Translations under genes and position numbers: made by a program
The notes under the pieces: model-generated
The model's database searches: none
Told to the model about the DNA's origin: nothing
What the model saw: the letters and a program-made list of their open reading frames with translations, nothing else
Part shown: piece after piece, positions 1 to 15,850 of the stretch
Layout: the number at the start of each line of letters is the position of its first letter
Numbering within the stretch: position 1 is the first letter of the stretch
NCBI GenBank assembly: GCA_036925085.1
Contig: JAUPFP010000015.1
Location: 2,007,001 to 2,071,000 of the forward strand
Direction of reading: 5' to 3'
DNA: 64,000 bases
Source of the DNA: Brachycybe producta
Taxonomy: Eukaryota; Arthropoda; Diplopoda; Playtdesmida; Andrognathidae

Positions 1-734
1 CAATACTTTCAATTCTCAACATTTATATGGTTTTTTTTTGCGCCAATATTGGCAGTTCGAAATAAGTAAACTGCCCATACAAAAGCTTCGTAAATAAGCT
101 CAAAAATTTTGTATCACTGGATTTATTGACAAGATAGTTTTAAAAACACCAAATGCGAAGAGACCATAGATAATTTAAGACTAACAAGAAAATGCCTTTA
201 TGCCAATATTAAAAAAAAAGAAAGTCCCTATTGAAATGAAAACAAATGTAACTGTCATGAAATAAATGCTTGTCCATACATTCAAAATAATATCTATGCT
301 ACTTTTCTATTCTAACTGCAGAAAATGAAGATAGATCCCACTACTTTAATCAGTTTTTCAAAGTTACATCGTTTTTCTTTTTTTTCCTTTTTGCATTTAT
401 TTTAATTGAAAAAATTGCTATCATTTTGGCCATCTCTATTTAAGTCTATGTATTTGAATGGGAGTCCACCAAATAGGGTTTTGCCAACATACACAATCTG
501 CCTATTCTTTGGCCATTATACGCTCCGTTACACAATCGAAACAAATTTTCTTCTGTTGAATATATCCTATCTCTCTGCTTTTTTTTTTCTTCTCATGTTT
601 TCAAATAATACAGCTATACAACATAATTGTACTATGTTGCTTTTAGTTTCTGCCTCTTTCTCTTCAAACTTCTTCTTTTGCCTTCAATTTTGTCGCAAAA
701 TCAGTCAAATAAAAAAAGTAATTCATTGCCAGTC

Positions 735-781
<47 letters not shown>

Positions 782-997
782 CAAAACGTGTACACTTGCA
801 CTACAAAGGTGCACAATGATGGCTGTGTACGGAAACTACATCTTTTTTATAATAGAAAAAATCTAGGAGTGTAATTGTCCTGCTGGATGGACAGTATACT
901 TCAGTACTTAATGCACTTTAAATTAGTTTAAACGATAACTGTGCATAAAAAGCGAGAATGTCAATGAAAACCGAACATACACCATGTGAAACGACTA
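1..997. other. Non-coding, AT-rich, apart from the GA microsatellite
   Basis: No splice-bounded open frame or repeat copy was recognised. The 111-codon open frame at 406-741 is T-rich with no protein-like pattern. Confidence 0.6.
737..779. repeat. (GA)n microsatellite
   Basis: About 21 GA units. Shorter GA/CT runs occur at 2326-2360, 24608-24622, 26975-27007, 52830-52844 and 55568-55582. Confidence 0.95.
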
Positions 998-1531
998 TAC
1001 CAGGTATTGCATCATTCTAATCTCAATTTGTTAATATGTATATTACATAGAAATGTGTTATAATAAAACTGCTGGCACCATCTACTGGTTATTTTCTTAA
1101 ACTGATCCATGCCGATAGCCTCTTAAATAAGAAGCCAATCATATATAGAGAGGAAGACATAAACATCATAATAACATTATATGCACATTCTTTACATTCT
1201 GACAATCACAATGAAGATCGCCATTGGAGCGGGCTGCATGGATCCTACAGTGATTAAGCACTCGAAAAAAAAAAACTTTCTATTATGCGGATCAGCACCC
1301 CTTGAAATTTTTCAATTTTACCAGTTTCATAAATTTTTATACTAGCATCTGTCAAATAGACACTCTATGCGTTTTTAATATTTCACAATCAGTTTAAACG
1401 ATTAAGCGGCTATCCGCATTGGTCAGTTTGAGAAAATAATCAGTAGATGGTGCCAGTATCTCCATTAATACACATTTCAATATAATTTCTATATAAATGG
1501 ACTGAAAAGAAGTATGGTGCAATACCTGGTA
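998..1531. mobile_element. Long imperfect inverted repeat (arms ~125 bp), MITE-like
   Basis: Left arm begins TACCAGGTATTGCATCAT and runs through GAAATGTGTTATAATA, GCTGGCACCATCTACTGG and AAACTGATCCATGCCGATAG. The right arm, read from its end at 1531, repeats these in reverse complement (TACCAGGTATTGCACCAT and so on). A fragment of the same right arm is at 25868-25955. The spacer (about 1125-1405) has no ORF. Confidence 0.7.
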
Positions 1532-2925
1532 TACATAAAGTTTTCAGTTTTCAGTGTAGATTTTAGTAGAAAAGTATTCTACTTAGCATACCTAGTAGGC
1601 TTTTCTTAAATTTAAAGCTACCTGTAAAATAACATGATTTATATACCAAAGCTAACAAACTTCAAAACTGAACAACAGATATAATTTTACTTTCTTTTCA
1701 AAAAGGTTTTCAAATATTCAACGTGTGTTTCTATTTAAATGACTTTCCCACCTTCTTGTCAGCAGTCTACCATTATGTTACCAACATAAAAATGTATACT
1801 TTATCTCAAGAGATTTGCCATTTTTTTTTATTCGGACAAGTTGATTAGGAATAGAAAATGCAAACAAAATTGTAGAAGAAAAAAAAAATAATATAAATCC
1901 TACAGACAAGTTTTCATAGAGAAGTCCAAACATGAAAAGCAAAGTTGCATCTAACAAAGCTTAAAAGCAAAATAAGGAGAGGAGAAAAAAAAAAACCTTC
2001 TGTAAGCCTTTTTAGCAGTACCAACTAAGTATATAAACTAGTAGTATAGGCAAAGCAAATATATGCAAATTAAAGGTTCTCTAAGTAGCCATGCAAACAA
2101 AGTTGCCGGTACAGAACACATGCAAACAAACAACATCCAAAACCATTGGAAATAAATTGACAAAAAATCGAAGTGTTCTTCTATTTTCTTCGTCTTCTAT
2201 ATATATATTTGACAAAATTGAAAACACACTATTCTGGTATTATTGTGTACTACAGAGAGAAAGTGACAAAAAAAAAAGAAAAGGCTTTTCGTAATACTCG
2301 AAGTATTATAAATACATGTGGCACTGAGAGAGAAAGTGAGTGAGAGAGATAGAGAGAAAGCGAGGCGAAAACTATATTTTGACACTCATGCAAAATAGAT
2401 GCATGCAAACTATTATAGTTTACATATATGCAGATAAGATGGACTGAACAAAAACCAAATCCTTAAGAAGATTTGTGTCAACCTTCATCATCATGTGTTT
2501 TGCCTGCAAAGAGTACTGAATATGCAAGTATATATACATGTATATATACATGTATATACAAAGTGTCCACAAATAGAGTAGACTCCGTTCAATAGAAAAT
2601 TGAATATCCCATATTTGTAATAAATCCATGTATTAATCAGTCAGTAGTGGGACAATAAGCTGATACCAATGTCTAAGAAAACTTTATTTTGCTTGAATGT
2701 TGTAATTTTTTTAACTTGCCACTGTTTATTGGATAGCCAGTGATAAGTGTGAAGATAATCCAGTGTCTTATTTTTCCGAACTATTCTATGCCACCGGTGT
2801 CACCAGCTTCATTAGTCCCAGTCGTATCACTACGGCCACAATCACCCAAACCATCCAAAAAAAAAACTGGTAATACCGATTTTGCAATAAATAATATTGT
2901 AAAATGGTTGTTGGCAGTACTGAAG
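1532..2925. other. Non-coding AT-rich stretch
   Basis: Holds GA-rich and TATACATG runs (2326-2360, 2529-2560). No gene seen. Confidence 0.6.
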
Positions 2926-3289
2926 CCTCGTTTTCACGATGATAGTTTTCACGATAGTTGCTATCATGACAGTAACTATCGTCGAACTATCATGGTGCAG
3001 ACCACATGATAGTCACTATCGCACTATTGTGATAGCACTATCACACTATCTCGTTTGACTAGATAGTTGATAGTGCTATTGCGACAGTGATAGTAACTAT
3101 CATGGGTTCTGCAGAGAGAGCCAACACTGTTGTTCACTCAAACATATCTGTGAAGTAGACGTCGCACTGTCATGAAACAGAACTATCACGTTAATTCAAG
3201 ATATGTAGACAGTTGCTATCATCAGAGTGAACTATCGCAACTTTCACAACAGCTACTCTCACAAAAGAACTATCGCCATGAAAACGAGG
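2926..3289. mobile_element. Foldback MITE made of ACTATCG/CGATAGT words
   Basis: Ends are CCTCGTTTTCACGATGATAG on the left and ACTATCGCCATGAAAACGAGG reversed on the right (only 13-20 bp of clear TIR). The interior is a near-continuous series of ACTATCG, GATAGT and CTATCAT words in both orientations, so the strand can fold at many registers. No ORF and no clear target duplication. Confidence 0.7.
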
Positions 3290-4015
3290 TTTAAACAACA
3301 TACCATAAACCTACCAAAAACATACCATACACCTTAGTTAAGTAGGAGCGGAAAACTCCACCTCCGTTATACTGAAAAAGAAAATGTGGCATAACTTTGT
3401 AGCAAAGAAGAATAACAAGGTCATTTGTTCATTGAAAGCTATTTGAAGTCATGACTTCCTCTTCTGTATGAAGTAAAGTAGTTTCCATTTTCATATTTAA
3501 CGAAGGCTTAACTGTTCCATATATTCCAACGAGCATACTAGCAGCATCAGTTCCATAGCTTCCGTCCTTGTAATTATTACCTTCATTAGTCCAACAGCTC
3601 CAATTCAGTCTCTGAGATTCATTTAGTCCCAGTCATTATTCAACACGTCCTAACAGTTTCAGTAATGCCACAGAATAGGAATCGTTAACTCAGGGGAGGA
3701 GGCACACGCCCATCACTAATTTACATTGTTGCTTATGAAATTACAGTACATACCACATGTATATTGCTCAACGTAGGATGGTCAAAAAATAGAAAACCAG
3801 TAAAGGCAAAGAAACGGAAACAAACTTCTTGTAAGTTGTAAAACAGAAATGTAACAAACTATAATATGCTTACCTCAGTAACCGACGAACTACAGGTGTA
3901 TTAAGGCCTTCCTATAGCTCAAAAACCTTCTAAAACGATCCCTTTTAGAACCGTTTTCTTCTAGAAACGAATGACATTTTCACAATTTTTTAAATAAAAA
4001 AAAACTCTAAAAATG

Positions 4016-4068
4016 GGTCACACTGCTGCAGTGTGACCATAATAGGGATATGATAATATATCCCTATT
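4016..4068. repeat. Two adjacent perfect or near-perfect hairpins
   Basis: GGTCACACTGCTGCAGTGTGACC lies at 4016-4038 and AATAGGGATATGATAATATA… closing TCCCTATT at 4041-4068. Each folds on itself. They sit immediately left of the large foldback at 4070, as if the site were prone to palindrome formation or carries a short nested element. Confidence 0.75.
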
Positions 4069-4069
4069 C

Positions 4070-4852
4070 TTAAGAGGTTATATCGCCAACATCTCCACAA
4101 GGGGCGCTAGCATCGTCTTTATAATGAGCCCATAGACCCGATGTTAAAGAAAAAACGTTAATTTTTAAAATACACAGTCGCGGCAATATGTTTATTTTTC
4201 ATATTTAAAGTTATCCAATTTTGATGGTTCAAAGTGCAATGTGCACCTTAAATATATGCTGATCAATTAATATAATGACAAAAAATTGTTAAGTGCGGTT
4301 CTATTTTTAAAAACTATTTCAAAATCGCGAATTTCTAACTCATGTTAAACTCCATTGAGTACGTGCTCATAAGAAAAAATATCCATTAAAAATGCTCGTA
4401 AAAAATACGTAAAAATAATTATAAAAAATCACAAGTAAACCACAGTGAAGCCAACACATTAGCGCACGTGTTGGATTTTTTCTGTTTTTTAAATTATTGT
4501 TAGGTATTTTTACGTGCATTTTACGTGTGATTTACAAGCGCGTACTAAATGGAGTTTAACATAAGAGTTAGAAATTCGCGATTTTGAAATATTTTTTTAA
4601 AATTAGAACCGCACTTACCATTTTTTTGTCATTCTATCACTAGATCAGCATATATTTAAGGTGCTCATTGCACTTTGAACCGTCAAAATTGGACAATTTT
4701 AAATATGAAAAATAAACATATTGCCGCGACTGTGTATTTTAAAAGTCAACATTTTTTCTTTAAAACATCGGGTCTATGGGCTTAATAGAAAAACGATGCT
4801 AGCGCTCTTTGCAGAGATTTTTCAAAGTAATTTTGCGATGTAGCCTCTTAAG
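4070..4852. mobile_element. Large foldback element with ~390-bp arms
   Basis: Starts TTAAGAGGTTATATCGC and ends GCGATGTAGCCTCTTAAG. The arms pair almost throughout: GTTAATTTTTAAAATACACA, GGCAATATGTTTATTTTTCA, GTTCAAAGTGCAATGTGCAC, AAAATCGCGAATTTCTAACT and AAACTCCATTGAGTACGTGC all reappear inverted on the right. The loop near 4460 is short. No ORF. A related, right-truncated copy lies at 50252-50783. Confidence 0.85.
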
Positions 4853-4863
4853 AGCTGACCACA

Positions 4864-5069
4864 ACACGCAATTAGAAATCGGGACATACAGAAGTTGGCT
4901 CCGCCCTTTTTATGAGGACAGACAACTTCTAATTAGTTTGTTGTGTGGTTCGACGTTGAAAAGGGCGGAGCATGTGACGTCAGACTACATAACCAACCAA
5001 TTAGAAGTTACCTGTCGTCATAAAAAGGGCGGAGCCAACTTCTGTATGTCCCGATTTCTAATTGCCTGT
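4864..5069. mobile_element. MITE with 9-bp target duplication (GGGCGGAGCC family, copy A)
   Basis: Flanked by CTGACCACA at 4855-4863 and 5070-5078. TIR: ACACGCAATTAGAAATCGGG on the left and its complement ending CTAATTGCCTGT on the right. Both arms carry AGAAGTTGGCTCCGCCC and a TCATAAAAAGGG block. It lies 11 bp from the large foldback. Contains a short open frame that is only a palindrome shadow. A 9-bp duplication is compatible with a Mutator-like origin. Confidence 0.8.
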
Positions 5070-5078
5070 CTGACCACA

Positions 5079-8021
<2,943 letters not shown>

Positions 8022-8659
8022 TAAAGATTTTTTGTTGTTGTTCCATAAACCCAAACACACGGAGAGAAATAAACATGGTTCGCTAGGTTTTTTATTTGTT
8101 TATATATTTTTCTATAGAAATTCCTTTTTTTTTTTCCATCTCTTTTTTTTCTTTCTTCTTCAAAACTAATTCGTATCTATAACCGCCGCTTATAAGTATA
8201 TAGCATATACAATATAAATGTCATATTATTGTGAAACTTTTTAGAAAATTATTTATAGAGGAGAAAAAAAAATAACACATCTTCAGAATAAAAAGTAGAA
8301 AAGCATTTTTCTCTCATAGAATCTAAAGAGAAGAATGAAACTTAAGCTGGATTTTCTAGTGTATTGTATGCACTTCACAATCTTTTTTTTTAACCCTCTG
8401 TGACAAAACTATATAGTATAAAAGTGTATAGGAAAGAATATAAAATAAAGTGGTTCTCAAACGCTGGCTCCTAATATATAGCCTATCTCAAAGTGTCCCA
8501 AAAACTTCAAAAGTTAGTATGGTAACTTTACAAAAGTTATTTTTGTCTACCACCGTAAAATACTGGAACCTGAGACTTGTTTCTCAAAAGTACATGCATT
8601 TGTGATGCATGTCCTTTACAGGGCTCTGTCGAATTCACATGTTTTACAAGACTTGTACT

Positions 8660-8846
8660 TATAGGCTTGCCACCTGTGGAGGACAGTCCTGAAGTCGGAA
8701 GAACAGTCCTCCACAAACGTATTTAAGTTTTTATACAATTTATTGTGTGGAGGACAGGTTTGCCTTCGTGGAGGACGGTCCTGGCCAGAGGACATTTCTT
8801 CCGAATCGAGGACTGTCCTCCACAACGGAGGAACGGTGGCAAGCCT
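8660..8846. mobile_element. MITE with 9-bp target duplication (GGAGGACA words)
   Basis: ACTTGTACT flanks it at 8651-8659 and 8847-8855. TIR: AGGCTTGCCACC and its complement GGTGGCAAGCCT. The interior repeats TGTGGAGGACAG / GTCCTCCACA in both orientations. Open frames across it are palindrome shadows. Confidence 0.8.
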
Positions 8847-8855
8847 ACTTGTACT

Positions 8856-11800
8856 GTTGAGAAACAGGTCCCTGTATAGAACATAATACTAACAATTATG
8901 AGCAAAACTTTACTGTTATTTTCAAACAGAAATAACGGGTATTTTTTTTTTGTAAAAAATATCAACATGAAAATACAATTATGATTCAGTTATACTTTTA
9001 GTTTCTAAACCCCTGTTTTTTTCTTAAAATTGGTTTCAAAACACAGGCACTTTATTCGTATAGTTTATGAACGCCTTTACAATTATAACCATTGTGTTTG
9101 TGGCTCTGTTACATAAAAAGGTTGAAACACCAATTGAATTAATAATAAAAAAAACACCCACAACTTAAAACCATAAAAATACTGTCTCTATTACCCCCCC
9201 TGTAAGAAATACAAAAAAATTCCGTCTTCCGTAAAGTACATAGGCCTAAACGTTCCCTTTTTTCCCTTTTATTTGGAATCAAATCCTGATTCTTCTTTAT
9301 AAAGTCATTATCCTATTATTGTGTAACATTTTCTCAACAATTGCAAAGTATTTGTTGCCTAGGAAGCAATAGAAAACACCGAATCCTATAGTCCTATCTC
9401 TCTCTCTCTCCTAGTATCTTTACAAAAAAAAGTATCTTTAGAAAATAATGAAATACAAATGACTGAAAATTTTTAAATTCAAAGAAATATATCTCAGTCA
9501 GAGGAAAAAAACTGCTTTTAGCCAAACACCATCATCCAATAAGAACTACATTAATTAAAAATGGTCGTCTTCTCATAATACCCTAGTTTCTATTATAAAA
9601 GTTGCCACTTGTTTAAAAATAACCACATTTAATTTTTTTAGTGAAAACAATTTAAAACAACCGTGTTTAAATACATGTAATAGTTAACTTTAATTATAAT
9701 AGGGTTGACTGTATTTTAACAATATTCGTAACCCCATTACTATTCTATTAAAAACAATCAAGTTCGGTACAAGCTGTTGTTTCTACTAATACTTTGTACA
9801 CACATGAGTTAAATGAATTCAAATTAAATGTGTTTAGGTCAATTATACGGAATCCAGTTAAGGACATGAACCAAATAAAAATTGAATTTATTTATTATTA
9901 TTTTAAATTGTCAATATTTTGTCAATAGTTTTTATATTATATTTAAGTATTAACTCAATATTTTCAGATTATTAACTGAATTAATTGAATTCGACATATT
10001 GTTCGTTTGTCCTTCACAGGGCTCTGTAGAACACGTTTATTATTTAAATGCATTTAAATTATCAAGTGTGTACTAGGTATTAGACATGTTTTTTTGTTTT
10101 GAGGACTATAGGAGTGTAATTGTTTTTATTTTGTTGGAAAGTACTTTATTTAAGGCATCCTCCTAATATAACGGCGGATCTGGACAGGTTATTCGAGAAT
10201 CCGTCAACATTTGATAGGTTAACAGGTCACACTAGCAGAGGTTGTGTACAATATTTCGGGGGGGGGAGGTATTTTGATGAACGGCAGAACAGGTGGGAAC
10301 AACAGTAGGAACGGTCGGAACAACAGTAGGTTAGATTTTGTTAAATTAAGCTTGTTGCAGGGGGTCTGGGGGCAGCCCCCAGTTTTTAATGAATTATTTC
10401 ACCAAATTTGTCCATTGTTCCGACCATTCATCAAAATAGCACCCCCCAAAATTTCAACTCTCTAGATCATGGGGAAGTTGGCAGGTATGTTCACAGTGCC
10501 TATAACAAATACAGCAATTCCTCATTCTCATTTGATTGCACCACAGAACGAAGTTGAGAGTTCGAATTACTGTTTGAAGAGGCAATCAGTGAAATGAACA
10601 AACCTCTTCTCCTTTATAGGCTACAGTAGGATGTAACAAAACAGTGCAGCTTACAGTATATAATAAAAGACACCATCGCGCCCTCTATTAGTAATGCATT
10701 GCTCTAATGAAATGTACACAAAAATGAATTTATTTTTCTATATTGTTTTTCCCCCCCACATCAGTAAGACAATATCCCCATACACTTTTGCGATCACTAC
10801 TACCCCCCCCCCCCCTTTTTATTTTAACCAACCACACCCTTCAATATTCGATCTTCCTTAGATTAAGCTTATATGCAAGTGTATTTCTCAATGTATATAA
10901 AAAGCCTTCAATTTTCAGGAGAAATAAAAGAGAAAAGAGAGAATGAATCATTTTGAATTAGATGACAAAAAGATACAGTCTGGTTGCCTGCACCTCGCAA
11001 TGAGTAAAATCCATTGCGGCTTTTTTGTGTGTGTTGCAAAGGCTGTGCCGCAGTAAGGTCTATTAGTGAGGGTTAATTGTATTTCCTCATGGGCCAGTGA
11101 TCACCATCAGGGGTTAATCTTTATGTAACAATGTTTTTGCATCTCAAGCCATATGATATACCAATCCAATGTTGGGAGCAGCAGCAGCACACACACACAT
11201 ATATATATGTAGTCTCCCCTCCCCCGTCCTCCTCCCCCTAGGTCATCCCCCCAATTTCAACAAAAATGAAAGAGACTATCATGCATATAGGGCCTTATAC
11301 TTAAAAGTGGGGTTAAGAAGAGAAGGGAATTAAGTGGAGTGAGACATGAGGAAATTTGGGGAGCATGAGTATCCACTGGTCTGTCAACAATAACATCACC
11401 TTAACTATTGTTATCCACAGACTTTCATTTTTTTTTTCTGGAGGAAGAAGAGTGGAGAAATGGGGTGGGAGTTGAAAGCCTTGCAAGGGCTTGTATAGGA
11501 CCTTACTGGGCCAAAACGATAATTCGCATCCTCATTCTTTTCCCTATCCCCTCTCTCTCCCTTATTCATTTTAGACCCTTAAGGTATCTATTTAGTTTAA
11601 ATATGAAATGCAAATTTCAATTCTCTAATCAACAATGGTCAAGTATGGGAGAGATAAAAAAGCGTCTAGAGGCAAAAATATTTTGTAATTTCCTTCATGG
11701 CCCATATCCGACATGCACACTTATCATATAATCGGCTAATAGACTAACCAAATTGATAGCAAAGAATAAAAATCGACCCTAAAAACCAGCAAGGAACAAC

Positions 11801-12017
11801 AGTTTTATTATTAACTGTTTTATAAGCAAGTATTGCTAGATACACAAATTACTACAACAAAATAATGAAATAGAACTCCAGTTATTGCGCATTACAAAAA
11901 CAACAAACTAGACTAGTACAAACAAATTGAAAGTTTTGGAAACTAGAAAGTCTAGAAAATCTTTAAAAATAAACTTTCCATAAAAATGTTAAACTTTCAT
12001 TAATACGTTTGTCATTT
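8856..12017. other. Non-coding stretch between elements
   Basis: Apart from the element at 10258-10447 and a MITE fragment at 8958-9022, holds C-rich tracts (10803-10816, 11217-11250). No supported gene. Confidence 0.55.
10258..10447. mobile_element. GGGGTGCTATTTTGATGA-type MITE, short copy
   Basis: Begins in a G run followed by GAGGTATTTTGATGAACGG and ends CATCAAAATAGCACCCCCC. Interior has AACGGTCGGAACAACAGTAG and AAATTAAGCTTGTTGCAGGG. A longer relative is at 45127-45492. Confidence 0.75.
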
Positions 12018-12780
12018 CAAGCTGAGCCAAGTATCACTGCTGAAGCTTAGCTGAGCATCAGTAAGGTTTTCAGCTAGGATATGAAACCATTTTCAGCTCC
12101 ACAGCTAAAGCTCTGCTCGCTAATTCAGATGAAACTAGTTCTAAGCAGCTCCAAGTATTTCTTTCCACACATAAGACGGTAATATACGAAAATTACTTGC
12201 ACGCATTGGGGGAAAACAAGCAAGAATTGTACGGATGTGGGGATATGGATATCAAAGTTTTGTTTGTTATTTCCCTAGAATAGGACCATATATCTGAACA
12301 AAATTTGTTGTAGGGACATAGACGCCAAAAGGCTGGTTTAGTAGGCGCCGTAGCATGCTGAGATGAAGAGTTTTTACCAAAGCTTAGCTGTTCATCGGTA
12401 AAGCTTTTCACCCATTGTGCTCAATCATCTTCAGCTACAATAAAACATCTCAGCTTTTCAGTTCACATAAAAATTAGTTCATGCAAGCACCTCAGTGAAT
12501 TCATTTGAATAGGCATACACAAAGAGGATGTCGCGTGGCATTATGAATAAGAAAATTATCTGCATGCAATGCCATTTTTACACTCTTATTATTTTATGGC
12601 TATCATGTGATGATGACATCACTAGCTTTGTCAGCTATACAACAAGCAGAAACATCTAATCGAATCAGGTATTTCAGCTAGAACTTTCAGATTCAGCCAA
12701 ACCATATCACTAGGTTGTGAAGCTTACATGACAATGTTTCATCTTCAGCTAGAAAATGCTCATCTTCAGCGCGCTACTAT
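12018..12780. mobile_element. TTCAGCT/AGCTGAA word-repeat element
   Basis: AGCTGA and TCAGCT words recur dozens of times in both orientations from CAAGCTGAGCC at about 12018 to CATCTTCAGCGCGC near 12775. GAAAATTACTTGCACGCATT at 12190 and a close version at 12552 (GAAAATTATCTGCATGCAAT) are in direct orientation, hinting at an internal duplication. No convincing ORF. Confidence 0.5.
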
Positions 12781-15700
12781 AAACACTTGAGGCATAATTA
12801 CTCAAACAAAGTCAAATATCTCACCTTCCATGTCATATAATGTTCAGAGCGCTTCACTAAAAAAAATTCCATGTAACGTCTAATTGATGAGCATATTTAA
12901 TTGACTCATCTCGTGTAAGAAACTGAATCAAGAATTACATCTAAACTTCTGAAAGTAGGTGTATAAAAAAAAGTATAAAAGAACGCAACAGAGCACAAAG
13001 CTCATAACCCTTCAGTTACACAATTTTCAAGCTTCATAATTCCAATTTATAAAAAGAAAAAAGAAAATAACAAAAAAGTTGCCAAAAAAAAAACCAAAAA
13101 AACAATGAACATACCAAGAAGTCTCTCTTCTTCATTGTACGCAAACCCCCTTAACATGCCAACCCTCATCTCCCATCGTCTGTCTTCCCATTCACCTAAC
13201 AAAAAAACAACCCCTATTTTCATTTACTTTTCAAGGCAGTTAAGTAATTGCACAAAATTATGACATCAGTACTCCACTGTGAAGTTGCACAATTTTCCAA
13301 TATAAACAATGCAAAGTAATTGTCGGCCTGTTTGATGTTGCACAATAGCATGCTAATTCGACGCGCATGCGCACTGTGTGTGTCAGCTGGATGATTATAT
13401 ATATGTATGCATGCATACTACAGTAAATACTGCATAGAGCTCACATTGTGAATTTGTGGTGAGCCACATTACACAGATCAACCTACTGCACAGAGAGACC
13501 CACTATGCTTCTTCTAACAGCAGGAAATAAATTAATTCTCTTTTACCCTTTATAGCTTTATATGAAATGAACGAATTAACCCCAATTTTCTATACCAATC
13601 ACGTTAAAATATTTTTTGTATAATAATAATACACCTCATAGGTCATAAGTTAGTTATACCTCAAAGGTCATAAATTAATAAGTTTAAATGTAATTCGCTT
13701 GTTCACCACCCAAAAAAAGCAAATTGCATTATTTTTCACATACATAGGTGTAGTTCCATAACTACAGTATGAACTCAACCCAGTTTTTTTAAAATTTTGA
13801 GCAAGATACAAATTTCTGAAGGTAAAACAACTCCATTGTCAGAAAAAACGTCAATTGTAAGGAATCATCTGCTTTTTGAAGCTAGAAGGAAGAGATCTTG
13901 CTTAAAATGTCATCCATTTTTTGGGGTATGTTCATTGAACCCTATAGTAACTAAAGCACTAAAGTCATGTTTACACCATCTATTGGCCACTTAATTTTGA
14001 CCAAAAAAAATGTTTCATAGGAAAAACTCTCACTCTGAAGTTCGTAACCTCCTATGTGTTCCAGTATAGTGTTAGGAATAATAACCGAAACAATGAAACA
14101 CAATCACAAACAATGAAAAGTTTATGAATTTTTTTTTCTAAAAAAAAATGACAATTGGTGAATATTTCAATTATAATTATTATATAACATCATTTAAGAC
14201 TTTAAAGTACATACATTCATGATCAGGACTGAAAAACACATTTGGAATTTTAAAGAGATTCCAATATTAAGCAGACGTGGCTCCATCTATTAGCCATTAT
14301 TATCAGCTGTGCAACCAGAAACTCCATAGACAACACTCCTATATTATTTACCTCCCTTGTTAATTCCACTTTTTTCAGTTTTCAAACAACGTTTTAATTA
14401 AGTAATGTAATGTAATTACTAGAGCAATCACTAATTTTTATTTAGATAAAAAAAATTGATTAACGACTGGAATTCTTTAGTTGAAAAGTTGCTAGTGACT
14501 AGAAAACTCAAGCATTTAAACAGTTAATTATTAAAACAAAAAAACAGTTTTGGTTGTTCTAGTAATTTCATAAATAATGTTAAAAAGAAAATATAAACCT
14601 TGTTTGTCCGTTAATATCAACAGCAACTTTCAATGGCAGATTCTTCTTAATATATCTGAAAATAAGAACAATGGCAACTTAAGAACTGTAGAAAGAAAGA
14701 ATAAACATTGGAGACTAGAGACAAGTGTTAGTTTATGAATAATAATATTAATTGTTATGAGGAAATCTGACGTTGGACATTCCTCTTCGTAATATTCACA
14801 GTGTTTCACACAAACACTCACTCCTAAGAGTAAATAAGAAAAATATCCTTGTTCACGAGCTTATTATACATTTAAGATGGAGTTTAATATGAAAACTAGG
14901 CACTTGAACCCTTTAAAGCTGGGTTTCAACCAAAAGTGCTAAATGAAACAGGGTTTTTTTCTTATTTGTATCCTACTCAGAGAGTACCAGTTCCAGTTTC
15001 CTTGAATATGAATAATTACTCAGCAAGCAGCCAAGAAGGGCCCGTGGACAGAGGAGCAAAAGTTCAATTGCAGCATGTGAAATGCATTGTTAAAACCTCC
15101 AAAAATATAAACCCAATAATAATTGCACTGTGCTCTATAAAACCAAATGGAAGTTACAGAAAGCAAGCAGCAGAAATTTGCTACAAAGTTACGAAAAGCA
15201 ACGTAAAGCTTAGCTTTAAAGCAACAGAAAGCGAATATGCAGTCTAATCTTAACTGGTTAATGCACATGAGTTGTTGGTTCACTTTAAACATGTCTCTTG
15301 AAGTTCGTAAATTACTAGTTATAAAACTTTGAAATTTTAAAATAATAAATTAAAAAAGTTAATTAATATTTTGGCTCATACTCATATCACTTGCACGCTT
15401 TAGAAATTATATGAAAATCGTGTACACTCCCCATATGCAAGTTTATACAAATAAAATGAATATTTTTGGCCTTCAAGGAATGAAAAAACAACAAATCAAA
15501 AAACAATAAACTGGCTAATGTTTTGGTCAATCATTCATCTCTTGAGTTTAGACAATTCCCTCAAGTGACATTCTAGCCACAAAGAAAAAGAAAATTCCAA
15601 CTAAATCACAATGTGTTTCAAGAGTGAATAATAAATACTGAGTTTTTCCACCTCAAACGATTCCAATTCAAACTCTTGTACCGCAAACTACGAACAGGAT

Positions 15701-15850
15701 TAGCGGTGGAAGCTAACAATGCTGCTTTTTAATTAACCTCTTCCTCCTCCAAATCTTGTGTCATCCTTTGATAAGGAATCTTTGATATGCGTACAATTAC
15801 CAATAATACACCTACCTCTTAAGAATATTAAGAAGTTTTTAAGATGCCAA
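12781..15850. other. Non-coding stretch with one weak exon candidate
   Basis: Only the 57-nt candidate at 14599-14655 stands out. The 103-codon frame at 14936-15247 has no splice or family support. Confidence 0.5.
14599..14655 (-). CDS. Weak candidate exon, - strand (57 nt)
   Basis: Acceptor TTGTTCTTATTTTCAG and donor ACAAG|GTTTAT on the - strand enclose 57 nt open in one frame: YIKKNLPLKVAVDINGQT, with one leading and two trailing bases. It is 30 kb from the 44-kb exons and its phase does not join them without an intervening exon. Another weak - strand candidate is 3333-3371 (YNGGGVFRSYLTK, good polypyrimidine acceptor). Neither is recognised. Confidence 0.28.

Noticed and set aside
3876..3913. 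Possible - strand exon reading EGLNTPVVRRLL before a good GTAAGC donor
   Set aside because: The acceptor has no polypyrimidine tract and its phase fits neither the 14.6-kb nor the 3.3-kb candidate.
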